Positions 18,651 through 28,500 of a stretch of DNA of 64,000 nt are shown one piece after another (position 1 is the first letter of the stretch; every line of letters starts with the position of its first letter). This DNA is from Cytophagales bacterium CG12_big_fil_rev_8_21_14_0_65_40_12 (lineage in GTDB: Bacteria; Bacteroidota; Bacteroidia; Cytophagales; Cyclobacteriaceae): contig PCUU01000041.1 in NCBI GenBank assembly GCA_002786855.1, positions 1 through 64,000 on the forward strand, written 5' to 3'. The notes under the pieces were generated by a model that saw only the letters and a program-made list of their open reading frames with translations, was not told the DNA's origin and did no database searches. The translations under genes and the position numbers were made by a program.

Positions 18651-19664
18651 ATGAATCTACCCTACCGCCTAGTCTTTGCTTGCCTTATGCTGTTTGGTCA
18701 GGCCGCTGCTTTTGGCCAACGCAAAAACGCCACTGATCAAAAGATTTATGAATACCTAGACAAGTATTCGCCCGAAAGCTCCGAAATGCTTCGGCTGCTC
18801 TATAGCTTGCCTTCGAGTTATGAATTGAATGGAGTCACCCTCCAACTTTCTGGAGAACAAGCACCCTCTTCTTGGGTTTCCGATCACTCTGAAAAGGGCA
18901 TAATGGAAGCCCTTAATACCGTTGTGCATGAATCTATGCATGGATTGACTTCTCGCCTACCTTACGCCCTGCTGAAAGCAGAAGGAGAAATTGGTTATAA
19001 TTTTGATGACAGCTACTCTGCATTTTATGTCAACAAAGATTCATCTTATCTGGTAAAGCATAGCCCCGTTTTCAACAGCAATAAAATCACCAATGAGATT
19101 CCAAAAACGCTCAGGACTTTTAGGTTCAAGCCCTATATTGCTCCTAGAAGTAATACCCTCGGCAGTCAAGCGAATGGGATTTACGGCTTAATGGACGAGT
19201 GGAATGCCTATTATTTCGGCACAAAGGCCGCCTTTGACCTATTTGAATATTACAAGTCTAAATCTGGCGAAAATTATGAAGTCTATCTCAATCACGTAAG
19301 CAATCTGGCAGGTACTTATTATGCTTATTACGAATTCAAATACTTCATTCTTAAATACCTAGAGTTTGCCCAGTTGAACGAAAAGGCAGTCTATGAAGGT
19401 ATACTGTCAAATATTGAATTCAGAAAGGCTTTTACCTCAATTGACCAGCGTTTTGCCGCTTTACTTGATCAATTCGAAGAGCGATTAGAAGAGATTGCAA
19501 AGTTGCCAGCCTCCAATGAAAGGGACAGCGTATATCAAGAAAACGGTTATTATTTCATCAACGAAACTGGTGTTGGGCTTTTTACAAATGAGGTTGAAAT
19601 GCTAAAAGCAGAATTGGATAAACCGAACTTAAAGGAGTTGGCGATAGCACTCAGGTTGGAATAG
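18651..19664 (+). CDS. Exported protein with an HEXXH zinc-protease motif
   Basis: A 337-residue protein with a signal peptide (about 1-22, ending AAAFG). Residues 93-97 read HESMH inside NTVVHESMHGL, which fits the HEXXH zinc-binding helix of metallopeptidases. The later MDEWNAYY segment could supply a third ligand. The rest is mostly helical and rich in Tyr and Glu. I do not recognise a named family, so a peptidase role rests on the motif. It is preceded by 70 bp and is probably expressed separately from the RidA-like gene. Confidence 0.65.
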   Translation: MNLPYRLVFACLMLFGQAAAFGQRKNATDQKIYEYLDKYSPESSEMLRLLYSLPSSYELNGVTLQLSGEQAPSSWVSDHSEKGIMEALNTVVHESMHGLTSRLPYALLKAEGEIGYNFDDSYSAFYVNKDSSYLVKHSPVFNSNKITNEIPKTLRTFRFKPYIAPRSNTLGSQANGIYGLMDEWNAYYFGTKAAFDLFEYYKSKSGENYEVYLNHVSNLAGTYYAYYEFKYFILKYLEFAQLNEKAVYEGILSNIEFRKAFTSIDQRFAALLDQFEERLEEIAKLPASNERDSVYQENGYYFINETGVGLFTNEVEMLKAELDKPNLKELAIALRLE

Positions 19665-19718
19665 CTTGAATAGGAAAAAACATCCCCTTAATACCCAGTT
19701 AATACTGCATTCCTATAT

Positions 19719-19736
19719 TGGTTGAAAATTCAACCA
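19719..19736. promoter_or_regulatory. Perfect dyad just upstream of the PHP phosphoesterase start codon
   Basis: TGGTTGAA and TTCAACCA are separated by two bases and end one base before the ATG. The loop is too short for a stable RNA hairpin of this length, so a protein-binding dyad is more likely. It would cover the translation start or the early transcribed region. Confidence 0.4.
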
Positions 19737-19737
19737 T

Positions 19738-20856
19738 ATGAAAAACCTGATCCTCACTTTACTTCTTCTCGCTACCATACCAAGCCTCGGTCAAGACCAC
19801 AACCATACTTTTGGAAGAAAAATATCCTTTCCGAATGTACCCGGCTACATCACAGTGAAATGCGACTTTCATATCCATACGGTTTTCTCAGATGGCAGTG
19901 TTTGGCCAGATATTCGAGTAATGGAAGCCGAGAAGGACGGTTTGGACGTGATTTCATTGACCGAACACTTGGAATATCAACCTCACAAAGAGGACATACC
20001 GCATCCCAATAGAAACAGGTCTTATGACTTGGCAACGAAATTGGCAGCCAATAAAAACTTAATGGTGGTAAGAGGCTCAGAAATCACCAGAAAAATGCCT
20101 CCAGGACATAATAATGCTATTTTTATTCAAGATGCCAACAAGCTATTGCTTGATGATGCTTATGAGGTTTTCAAAGAAGCAAATCAGCAAGGTGCGTTCA
20201 CATTTTGGAACCACCCCGCATGGCTAAGCCAAAGACCAGATGGCATTGTGCGCAGCGAAGGCCTGCAAAATCGTTTGATTGACGAAAAACTCTTGCATGG
20301 AATCGAAGTGGTAAACGGACAAATGTATTCTGATGAAGCACTTCAACTTGCTTTGGATAAAAACCTTACCATCATGGGCACTTCCGATGTGCACGGCCTT
20401 ATTGATTTTGACTATGCCCCTGAACACGGAGGACACAGGCCTATCACTTTGGTATTGGCCAAGGAAAAAACAGAAGCATCCATTAAAGAAGCCCTTTTTG
20501 CTGGCCGCACGGTGGTTTGGTACAAAAACATGCTGGTAGGCAAAGAAGAAAACGTTGCCCCGCTAATTTTGGCTTCTTTGTCTTTTGTGGATGCTAATTA
20601 TCGACCAGAACAGCAAGTATTGAATGTGACCATTAAAAATTCGAGCGATACAGAATACATGCTCAAAAACAAATCAGGCTATACCTTCCATGGAGATGCC
20701 GATGTGATTACCATTCCTCGTCAGTCGCAACTTAAAATTCAGGTAAAGACCCTAAAACAACTGAACCAAGTAGATTTAAAGTTTGAGGTATTGAACGCTG
20801 TCATTGCTCCAGAAAAGCATCCTGATGTTTTATTCAGTATTACGCCTTCTCGATAG
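19738..20856 (+). CDS. Exported PHP-domain phosphoesterase (Sb-PDE-like)
   Basis: A 372-residue protein with a signal peptide (cleaved after about residue 19) and a PHP metal-dependent phosphoesterase domain. Metal ligands are visible in order: His45 and His47 (DFHIHTVFSDGS), Glu76/His77 (LTEH), Glu115 (RGSEIT), His159 (FWNHPAW), and Asp217/His219 (GTSDVHG). A C-terminal beta domain follows from about residue 285. The set resembles the exported Sb-PDE group, which hydrolyses phosphodiesters; the natural substrate is unknown. Its last 17 bases overlap the convergent MFS gene. Confidence 0.85.
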   Translation: MKNLILTLLLLATIPSLGQDHNHTFGRKISFPNVPGYITVKCDFHIHTVFSDGSVWPDIRVMEAEKDGLDVISLTEHLEYQPHKEDIPHPNRNRSYDLATKLAANKNLMVVRGSEITRKMPPGHNNAIFIQDANKLLLDDAYEVFKEANQQGAFTFWNHPAWLSQRPDGIVRSEGLQNRLIDEKLLHGIEVVNGQMYSDEALQLALDKNLTIMGTSDVHGLIDFDYAPEHGGHRPITLVLAKEKTEASIKEALFAGRTVVWYKNMLVGKEENVAPLILASLSFVDANYRPEQQVLNVTIKNSSDTEYMLKNKSGYTFHGDADVITIPRQSQLKIQVKTLKQLNQVDLKFEVLNAVIAPEKHPDVLFSITPSR

Positions 20857-22003
20857 TCGACTTTTTCCAGACTGTGGCTGATAGTAGCAAGGCTAAAAAG
20901 GTTAGAAAAGCAAGGAATAGGAATCCATTCTTCAAGCCCCAACTATCGGCCACAAAACCAATAATTACTGGTCCCATCAATAGTCCGATATAGCCTGATG
21001 AGGCCACAGAAGCAATACCAACAGAAGCCTTCACCCCAGGTTGTTTGGCTGCACTACTGAAGAGAATGGGGACTATCACTGAAAAACCTAAACCAGCTAC
21101 ACTCAGGCCTGCTATGGCGAAGCCATAATTATTTACTTGAAGCATCACCAAGCCTAAAATGCTCAATATACAGCCCAAAAACACCAATTGCTTGTTGCCA
21201 TACTTTTGGATCAGATTATCCCCTAGAAACCTTCCCAGCGACATCAAACCCGCAAAACCAGCAAAGCCCAGTCCAGAAAGTGCTGCAGGGGCACCCAAAT
21301 TGTCCTTTAAGTAAATAGTACTCCAATCCGTAATGGCACCTTCGCTCAACATGATACAAAAACCTATCAAAGCCAGTCCCAAAATGGATTTAGGTGGAAA
21401 TCTAAAAACATGTGCCTCGGCATGTTCCTGATCAGAATTCAGTAAATTTTTGGCTACCGAAATCACCATAAGGGCAAGAACAACCGACCATAAACCAATA
21501 TGAATAAGCGGACTAGCGCCAAGTCCAATAAAGATCGAAGCCGTGGCAGCACCAATCATCCCTCCAATACTAAAAAACCCGTGGCAGGTAGACATGATGA
21601 CTCTTTTCTTCTGATTTTCCACCTCGGCTGCTACGGCATTCATTGCTACATCTGTTAGCCCCATGCTAAGCCCTACGATGAAAAGCCCGATCATTAGCTC
21701 TATATAAGTTCTTGCTGCAATAGGCAACACTATGGCGACCAAAAAACTAAGAATTCCGATGATTGTAGATTTCCTCTCTCCAAGTTTTTGAATGATTTTA
21801 CTGTAAAAAGGCAAAAGAATCGTAGCGCCCAATGGCATAAAGAAAAGCGCCAAACCCAATTGGCCTTCATCTAAGTTCAATCGTTCTTTAATTTCTGGCA
21901 GCCTGGTCACCCAAGCCCCAAAGATTACCGCCAGTGCCATAAAGACCATTCCTACTGCACGACTCTCGCGATTAGAAATGAATGAATGCAATGATTTATA
22001 CAT
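20840..22003 (-). CDS. MFS transporter
   Basis: About 387 residues with 12 predicted membrane helices, typical of the major facilitator superfamily. I start at the Met at 22003; a TTG 18 bp upstream is less likely. The early loop GAWVTRLPEIKERLNLDEGQLG and GLSMGLTDVAMNAVAAEVE are typical of the YbjJ/FucP-like branch. The substrate cannot be inferred. The gene converges on the PHP phosphoesterase gene and overlaps its end by 17 bp. Confidence 0.88.
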   Translation of the reverse strand: MYKSLHSFISNRESRAVGMVFMALAVIFGAWVTRLPEIKERLNLDEGQLGLALFFMPLGATILLPFYSKIIQKLGERKSTIIGILSFLVAIVLPIAARTYIELMIGLFIVGLSMGLTDVAMNAVAAEVENQKKRVIMSTCHGFFSIGGMIGAATASIFIGLGASPLIHIGLWSVVLALMVISVAKNLLNSDQEHAEAHVFRFPPKSILGLALIGFCIMLSEGAITDWSTIYLKDNLGAPAALSGLGFAGFAGLMSLGRFLGDNLIQKYGNKQLVFLGCILSILGLVMLQVNNYGFAIAGLSVAGLGFSVIVPILFSSAAKQPGVKASVGIASVASSGYIGLLMGPVIIGFVADSWGLKNGFLFLAFLTFLALLLSATVWKKSTIEKA

Positions 22004-22139
22004 GCGTTTAATTTTATGCAAATGAAGGGAATCTCCAGATAATACCTAAATAGGAAATTATCCAATGTTGATGCTCAATTGACCCTTGCCAGCTAAAATC
22101 AACTAGTCTTATAAATCCGCCATGCGCAATCAATTAAAA

Positions 22140-22180
22140 TGATTATTTTGGAAGGATAGTATCACCTTCCAAAATAATCA
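22140..22180. promoter_or_regulatory. Perfect 16-bp inverted repeat directly before the M20 hydrolase gene
   Basis: The arm TGATTATTTTGGAAGG (22140-22155) is repeated as its exact reverse complement at 22165-22180, around the 9-base loop ATAGTATCA. The right arm ends three bases before the ATG at 22184. As RNA it would bury the region just upstream of the start codon; as DNA it is a strong operator candidate. Part of the left arm (TATTTTGG) also resembles a -7 box. Confidence 0.75.
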
Positions 22181-22183
22181 ACC

Positions 22184-23779
22184 ATGATAAAAACCACATT
22201 CAAAATGCTATGCCTGATGTTTTTTATGGCTAGCCTTCCTGCAGTAGCTCAGAAAAAATTCAGTCCAAAACAAATTGAAAAGCTGAAAACCGAAGTAGCA
22301 CAGCTTGTTGAAGACAATAAAAAACAAACCCAAGTAATGATCGATAAGATCTTCAGCTTTGCTGAATTGGGCTTTCAAGAATACGAATCATCCAAATACC
22401 TTACGGGTATTCTCAGACAAAACGGTTTCGAAATTACGGAAGGCGTTTCGGGGATCCCAACCGCCTGGTTTGCAAGGTGGAGCCAAGGAGATGGCCCAAC
22501 CATTGCCTTGGGCAGTGATATAGACAATATCCCTAAAGCATCGCAATACCCAGGTGTGGCTTATCACAAACCAATGGTTGAGGGGGCACCCGGCCACGGA
22601 GAAGGCCATAATGCTGGAATTCCACTGAACATTACTTCTGCATTGGCAGTAAAGCAAATCATGGAACGAGAGGGAATTCAAGGCACGCTTGTGCTTTGGC
22701 CCGGAATAGCCGAAGAATTGGTCGCGGCCAAAGCATGGTACACCCGAGATGGCCTTTTTGATGATATCGACATCTCTATCTTTACCCACGTTGCCAATAA
22801 CTTAGGAGTTTCTTGGGGGCAGGCCTCTGGAACAGGCCTTATTTCGGTAGAATATACTTTTGATGGTGAAGCAGCCCATTCTGCTGGTTCGCCTTGGAGA
22901 GGAAGAAGTGCCTCTGATGCGGTAGAGCTAATGAACGTAGGTTGGAACTACAAAAGAGAGCATTTGACTACGCTAAAGCGTTCTCATTCTGTAATTACAG
23001 ATGGTGGCGACCAGCCTAATGTGGTACCGTCTAAAGCTTCGATTTGGTATTATTTCCGCGATATCACCTATGAAGGCATCATGGACATGTATGCAGATGC
23101 GAACAATATCGCGGCTGGTGCAGCCTTAATGACCGACACTAAAATGACTTCAAAAATATTGGGCACCGCATGGCCTCGCCATTTCAACAAAGTGATTGCA
23201 GAAACCATGTTTGAAAACATAAAGCAGGTAGGCTTGCCAGAATGGAGTGAAGCCGATCAAGCATTGGCCAAAGCGGTTCAAGCTGAAGTAGGTTCTAAAC
23301 CCAATGGTTTAAGTATGGAATTAGCAAGCTTAGGCCTGCCAGTTACTCAGCCCGTAAGTGGTGGGTCCGATGATATCGGTGATGTTTCTTGGAAAGTACC
23401 GACTGTTACTTTGCGTTTCCCTTCCAATATTCCTGGTTTACAAGGCCACCATTGGAGCAATGCCATTGCTATGGCGACCCCAATTGCCCATAAAGGCGCT
23501 ACGGCTGGTGCAAAAGCAGAAGCCATGACCATCTTAGATTTTCTTTTGAAACCCGAACTGGTTACCCAAGCTTGGGACTATTTCAACATTGTGCAAAGCA
23601 AAGAAACCAAGTACAAGCCAATGATCACGGCCGATGATGCCCCTCCTATTTACCTAAACAAAAAGATCATGGACCAATTTCGTCCTCAGTTAGAGAAATT
23701 CTATTACGATGAAACCAAGTATGCCACTTACTTGGAGCAATTGGGCGTGACTTATCCAACAGTGAAGAAGGGGAATTGA
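22184..23779 (+). CDS. Exported M20-family amidohydrolase (AbgB-like)
   Basis: A 531-residue zinc hydrolase with a signal peptide (1-22, ending AVAQ). The catalytic M20 domain shows the ALGSDIDNIP, GHGEGHNAG and IAEELVAAK metal motifs, a dimerisation domain around YTFDGEAAHSAG, and a late GGSDDIGDVSW segment. This pattern fits the p-aminobenzoyl-glutamate/indole-acetyl-amino-acid hydrolase branch, so it probably splits an amide between an acyl group and an amino acid. It is flanked by a 16-bp inverted repeat and an intrinsic terminator and is therefore a single-gene unit. Confidence 0.88.
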   Translation: MIKTTFKMLCLMFFMASLPAVAQKKFSPKQIEKLKTEVAQLVEDNKKQTQVMIDKIFSFAELGFQEYESSKYLTGILRQNGFEITEGVSGIPTAWFARWSQGDGPTIALGSDIDNIPKASQYPGVAYHKPMVEGAPGHGEGHNAGIPLNITSALAVKQIMEREGIQGTLVLWPGIAEELVAAKAWYTRDGLFDDIDISIFTHVANNLGVSWGQASGTGLISVEYTFDGEAAHSAGSPWRGRSASDAVELMNVGWNYKREHLTTLKRSHSVITDGGDQPNVVPSKASIWYYFRDITYEGIMDMYADANNIAAGAALMTDTKMTSKILGTAWPRHFNKVIAETMFENIKQVGLPEWSEADQALAKAVQAEVGSKPNGLSMELASLGLPVTQPVSGGSDDIGDVSWKVPTVTLRFPSNIPGLQGHHWSNAIAMATPIAHKGATAGAKAEAMTILDFLLKPELVTQAWDYFNIVQSKETKYKPMITADDAPPIYLNKKIMDQFRPQLEKFYYDETKYATYLEQLGVTYPTVKKGN

Positions 23780-23819
23780 AGTGTATAATCAACTACGCTT
23801 TACCAAATGAAGTTAAGGG

Positions 23820-23854
23820 CGCCCTGAAGTATTTTACAATTCAGGGCGTTTTTT
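23820..23854 (+). terminator. Intrinsic terminator of the M20 hydrolase gene
   Basis: CGCCCTGAA pairs exactly with TTCAGGGCG around an 11-base loop, and six T follow. It begins 40 bases after the stop codon. Confidence 0.92.
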
Positions 23855-23858
23855 CTTC

Positions 23859-24464
23859 TTAATCCTGCCTCACATACCACTCCGCCCAAAGCAAATTAGG
23901 CACCCAACAGAGCCAAGCAATAATTACATAGGCTGAGATAAACTCCATCCCAAAGCCATTTTGAAATAATGGAAGCCAAATGCGCAGAGTGACGGCAGCA
24001 AAAGTGAGTGCATAGCTCCTGATCATCCACCTTTTATGTGCATCAATCTGTAATTTTCTGATTGAAAGGTAAGCCATACACGATGTATAGAGCCATGCAA
24101 TTGCCAATCCAATAAAACCAAGTTTGGCGACCCAACCACCCTCGGCATAATAGCCAATATACAATCCTGCAACTCCACTCAATAAAATGGACATTAAATA
24201 GACCTTACCCAGCATGCGATGAAAATTGAGATTTTTGTTCCTGAAGTTCTTAATGAATTGTGGCCATCCAATCATAAGCGCTAAACCACCCAAATAGATA
24301 TGAACTTTGAACATGGTAGACCATAATAGACTCTCCTTTATAGTCTCTGACTTCTGAGAAAGTAAACCATAGGTAGCAAGTGTGTCAGACAACAAATAAC
24401 CAAAGGGATACAAGCCAACACCAATGGCGAAAAACACAAACAGAAACCAGCCAACCTTCTTCAT
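23859..24464 (-). CDS. DUF2306-type integral membrane protein
   Basis: A 201-residue protein with about six hydrophobic helices. KVHIYLGGLALMIGWPQF and NLNFHRMLGKVYLMSIL place His residues at helix starts, the pattern of DUF2306 membrane proteins. DAHKRWMIRSYALTFAAVTLR is also characteristic. The conserved His residues suggest haem or metal binding, but no function is established. It follows the TIM-barrel isomerase gene by 3 bp and is probably co-transcribed with it. Confidence 0.75.
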   Translation of the reverse strand: MKKVGWFLFVFFAIGVGLYPFGYLLSDTLATYGLLSQKSETIKESLLWSTMFKVHIYLGGLALMIGWPQFIKNFRNKNLNFHRMLGKVYLMSILLSGVAGLYIGYYAEGGWVAKLGFIGLAIAWLYTSCMAYLSIRKLQIDAHKRWMIRSYALTFAAVTLRIWLPLFQNGFGMEFISAYVIIAWLCWVPNLLWAEWYVRQD

Positions 24465-24467
24465 AAG

Positions 24468-25382
24468 CTAGAAGCTGTCGCTTGCCTTATAAGCTGCTAT
24501 GACAGCCTTTTCTCCCTCAACGCCCCCGATCGAATTACCATGTTCCATGCCTACAACTCCAGTAAATCCTTTTGAGTGAATGTGGCCAAATACGTTTTTG
24601 TAGTTGATTTCCCCCGTTGTAGGCTCCTTTCGACCTGGGTTATCCCCTACTTGAAAATAAGCAATCTCGTCCCAACTCAAATCGATGTTCGGGATCAAGT
24701 TTCCTTCTTGAATTTGTTGGTGATAAATATCGAAAAGGATTTTACACGATGGGCTATCCACTGCTTTACAAATCTCATAGGCCTGAGACGATTTAGTCAG
24801 AAAAAGGCCAGGATGATCTCTGAAATTCAAAGGCTCTAAAACCATCACGATGCCATGCGGCTCCAAAATATCCGCTGCTTGTTTCAGCGATTCCACCACA
24901 TTGGCCGTTTGGTAGCCCATGTCCTTTCGTAAATCTACATGGCCAGGCACCACGGTCATCCATTTGGCATTTACCCTTTTCGCCACTTCAACTGAAGACC
25001 GAATTTCTTTTAAAAACTGATCTCGCCAGTCTTTTTTTCCACTCGCTAAATTCGGCTCTGTCCAAAAAATACTATGCGCCACAAATACGCCCATGGTCAT
25101 ATTGTGCTTTTGCATTCTCGCAGCAAACTGATTTTGGAAATCTACTGAGCGATTCCGCATTTCATTGTCTTCGATCGCACGAAAGCCAGCCTCATGCATA
25201 AAGTCCAGTTCATTCATTTCGCCATTGGGCGCTGAGTTTTTGAACATCCCGAAATGAGGAGCATAATTGAGCTTAAAGTTGGCACCTTGAATTTTAGATT
25301 GGCCTACAAGGTCAAAAGGACTGGCCATCAGCGTGGCAGAAGCCCCTAAGAGCCCTGTTTTGAAAAAATTCCTGCGTTTCAT
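24468..25382 (-). CDS. Exported TIM-barrel sugar isomerase/epimerase-like protein
   Basis: A 304-residue AP-endonuclease-family-2 fold protein related to hydroxypyruvate isomerase. The N-terminus MKRRNFFKTGLLGASATLMA is a Tat-type export signal with the twin Arg. Metal ligands are seen as Glu in VLEPLN, Asp/His in LFDIYHQQ, and Glu in GMEHGN. PGRKEPTTGEINYKNVF matches the hydroxypyruvate-isomerase signature. It is probably a periplasmic sugar or keto-acid isomerase. Confidence 0.85.
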   Translation of the reverse strand: MKRRNFFKTGLLGASATLMASPFDLVGQSKIQGANFKLNYAPHFGMFKNSAPNGEMNELDFMHEAGFRAIEDNEMRNRSVDFQNQFAARMQKHNMTMGVFVAHSIFWTEPNLASGKKDWRDQFLKEIRSSVEVAKRVNAKWMTVVPGHVDLRKDMGYQTANVVESLKQAADILEPHGIVMVLEPLNFRDHPGLFLTKSSQAYEICKAVDSPSCKILFDIYHQQIQEGNLIPNIDLSWDEIAYFQVGDNPGRKEPTTGEINYKNVFGHIHSKGFTGVVGMEHGNSIGGVEGEKAVIAAYKASDSF

Positions 25383-25556
25383 AGCTGTAATTTAACAGAA
25401 AAAGTTTCAGGGTTAAATCCGTGTATAAAATTCAATCGTTCAGTGCTTGTCAAGTGCTTTATGTTGTGGAATAAGCCATTCAGAATAGCACCTGAAAATT
25501 TGGCCCGCCTTGCAATTCATTATTTACATATTAATTCCCAAAGCCGAATCTTTTAC

Positions 25557-25564
25557 TAATTTTG
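25557..25564 (+). promoter_or_regulatory. -7 promoter box of purL
   Basis: TAATTTTG matches TAnnTTTG and lies 33 bases before the purL ATG. No clear TTTG is found at the right distance upstream, so only the -7 element is supported. Confidence 0.5.
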
Positions 25565-25597
25565 CGCTTACAAAATTCCACCCAAAACCTCGTTCTA

Positions 25598-28500
25598 ATG
25601 ATTCAGTTTTTCGATGCAGGAAACGACAAAATCTACGCTTTAGGCCTTAAATCACCGCTTCAAAATCAAGATATTCCAAAACTCGTTTGGCTTTTTGGCG
25701 ATGCTACTTTGATTGAAAGTGAAAGCCTCAAAGGACATTTTGTTGGCCCAAGAAAAGAGATGATCACCCCTTGGAGTACCAATGCAGTCGAAATCACTCA
25801 AAATATGGGGATTGAAGGTGTTGAGCGCATAGAAGAATTCGATAGAGTCGATCCAAACAGCATCGCTTTTGACCCTATGCTTCAGGCACTTTATGAAGGT
25901 TTGGAACAAAGCATTTATACCATTGATATCAAGCCTCAACCTGTTTTATACATTGAGGATATTGCTTCTTACAATAAGCAAGAAGGCTTAGCCCTGAATG
26001 AGGAAGAGATTGATTACCTCAATGGAGTAAGCGAACAATTGGGAAGGAAATTGACGGATGGTGAAGTGTTTGGCTTCTCGCAAGTCAACTCCGAACATTG
26101 CAGGCATAAAATCTTCAATGGAGTGTTTATCATCGATGGAAAGGAAATGCCTACTTCCTTGTTTAAATTGATTAGAAAAACTTCTGAGCAAAACCCAAAC
26201 CGCTTAGTTTCTGCCTATAAAGACAATGTTGCTTTTGTAGAAGGCCCTCGTGCCGAGCAATTTGCTCCAGCAACACAAGACAAAGCAGACTGGTTTGAAA
26301 CCAAAGATTTTGATTCGGTCATTTCATTGAAAGCCGAAACACACAACTTCCCAACCACGGTAGAGCCTTTCAACGGGGCAGCAACTGGCGCTGGTGGAGA
26401 AATCAGAGATAGAATGGCGGGTGGAAAAGGCTCAATGCCTTTGGCAGGAACGGCAGTTTACATGACCTCTTACTCTAGATTAGAAAAAGACAGAACTTGG
26501 GAGGCCAATATGCCAGAGCGCAAATGGCTGTACCAAACCCCAATGGACATTTTGATCAAAGCTTCCAATGGAGCTTCAGATTTTGGTAATAAATTCGGTC
26601 AGCCGCTGATTGCGGGTTCGGTGCTGACTTTTGAGCATGCGGAATCTGATAAAAAATACGGCTTCGATAAAGTGATCATGCTCGCTGGCGGTGTGGGCTA
26701 TGGCAAAAAGAAAGATGCCCTAAAAGCCTCTCCAGCCGTTGGCGACCAAATCGTGGTGATGGGGGGTGATAACTACCGCATCGGAATGGGCGGAAGTGCC
26801 GTCTCATCTGTGGATACAGGTGTATTTTCTTCTGGTATTGAATTGAACGCCATCCAACGTTCAAATCCAGAAATGCAGAAGCGTGTGTACAATGCAGTAC
26901 GCGCAATGGCTGAAATGGATGAAAACCCAATTGTATCCATTCACGATCATGGCGCTGGAGGGCATTTAAATTGTCTTTCGGAATTGATTGAAGAAACCGG
27001 AGGAACGATTGATGTAAAGAAACTTCCGGTTGGCGATCCTACCCTATCAGACAAAGAAATCATTGGTAACGAATCCCAAGAACGCATGGGCTTGGTAATG
27101 CAAAAGAAAGACATCGCTTTAATGGAAAGAGTTGCCAAAAGAGAAAGGGCACCTTTTTACGTTGTCGGTGAAACCACTGGCGACCACCACTTCAAGTTCG
27201 AAAACAAAACCACAGGTGAGAATCCAATTGATTGGAACCTCTCTCATATGTTTGGCTCCTCTCCTAAAACCATTTTAGAAGACAAAACCATTGCTAATAC
27301 CTTTGCTGATCTGTCTTATGACACCACCAAAATTGAAGAATACCTAAAAGCGGTACTTCAATTAGAAGCAGTAGCTTGTAAAGATTGGCTTACCAACAAA
27401 GTAGACCGTTGTGTGACGGGCCGTGTTGCAAAACAGCAAACAGCAGGGCCAATTCAACTTCCATTGAATAATGTAGGTGTAATGGCGCTTGATTATCGTG
27501 GCGTAAAAGGTATTGCTACTTCTATTGGGCATGCTCCAGTTTCTGCGCTTGTAGATCCGGTTGCAGGCTCTCAATTATCTATTGCTGAAGCCTTGACCAA
27601 CCTAATTTGGGCTCCGATCGAAGGTGGACTTAAAGGAGTTTCTCTAAGTGCCAACTGGATGTGGCCCGCAAAAAATGCTGGAGAAAATGCAAGATTATAC
27701 GAAGCTGTTGAAGGCGTAAGTCAATTCGCTTGCGAATTAGGGATCAATATCCCTACTGGTAAAGATTCCATGTCAATGACTCAGAAATACGAGAACGATG
27801 TAGTCTACTCTCCAGGAACTGTCATTATTTCTGCCGTGGGTGAAGTTACTGACTTGAAGAAAGTGGTAGAGCCAGTTTTACAGCCTATCGTCAACTCAAC
27901 TTTATTGTATATCGACTTCTCTGAAGATGACTTCAAATTAGGAGGAAGCTCTTTCGCCCAAGTGTTGGGCAAAGTCGGTATAAGCGCTCCCAAAATTAAG
28001 AGCAGCGCACAATTTGCTGCTACTTTCGATTTGATTCAAAATTTGATTGAAGAGGGTCAAATTTTGGCTGGTCATGATATCTCGGCTGGAGGTATGGTGA
28101 CTGCTTTGCTTGAAATGTGTTTTGCACAAAATACCTTTGGCTTGGAAGTGGATTTATCTGCAATTGCGGCTCATGACGATGCGCAAATTTTGTTCTCTGA
28201 AAAGCCAGGCATCATCATTCAAGTACCAAATGAAAATAACGTAAGCATCAAAGAAAGGCTGAAGGCGATTGGAGCTTCTTACTACGAAATAGCAGTACCA
28301 AGCCTTACTGAAAAAGTCAATATCAAAACTGCTAGAAATGAGTATAGCCTAGATTACGCTGAATTAAGAGATGTTTGGTACAAGACTTCTTTCTTGTTAG
28401 ACAAAAAACAAAGCGGTTCGGCCATGGCCAATGAGCGCTTCCAGAATTATAAAAAGCAACCTTTAAAATTTACCTTCCCAGCTAATTTCGAAGGACAGTA

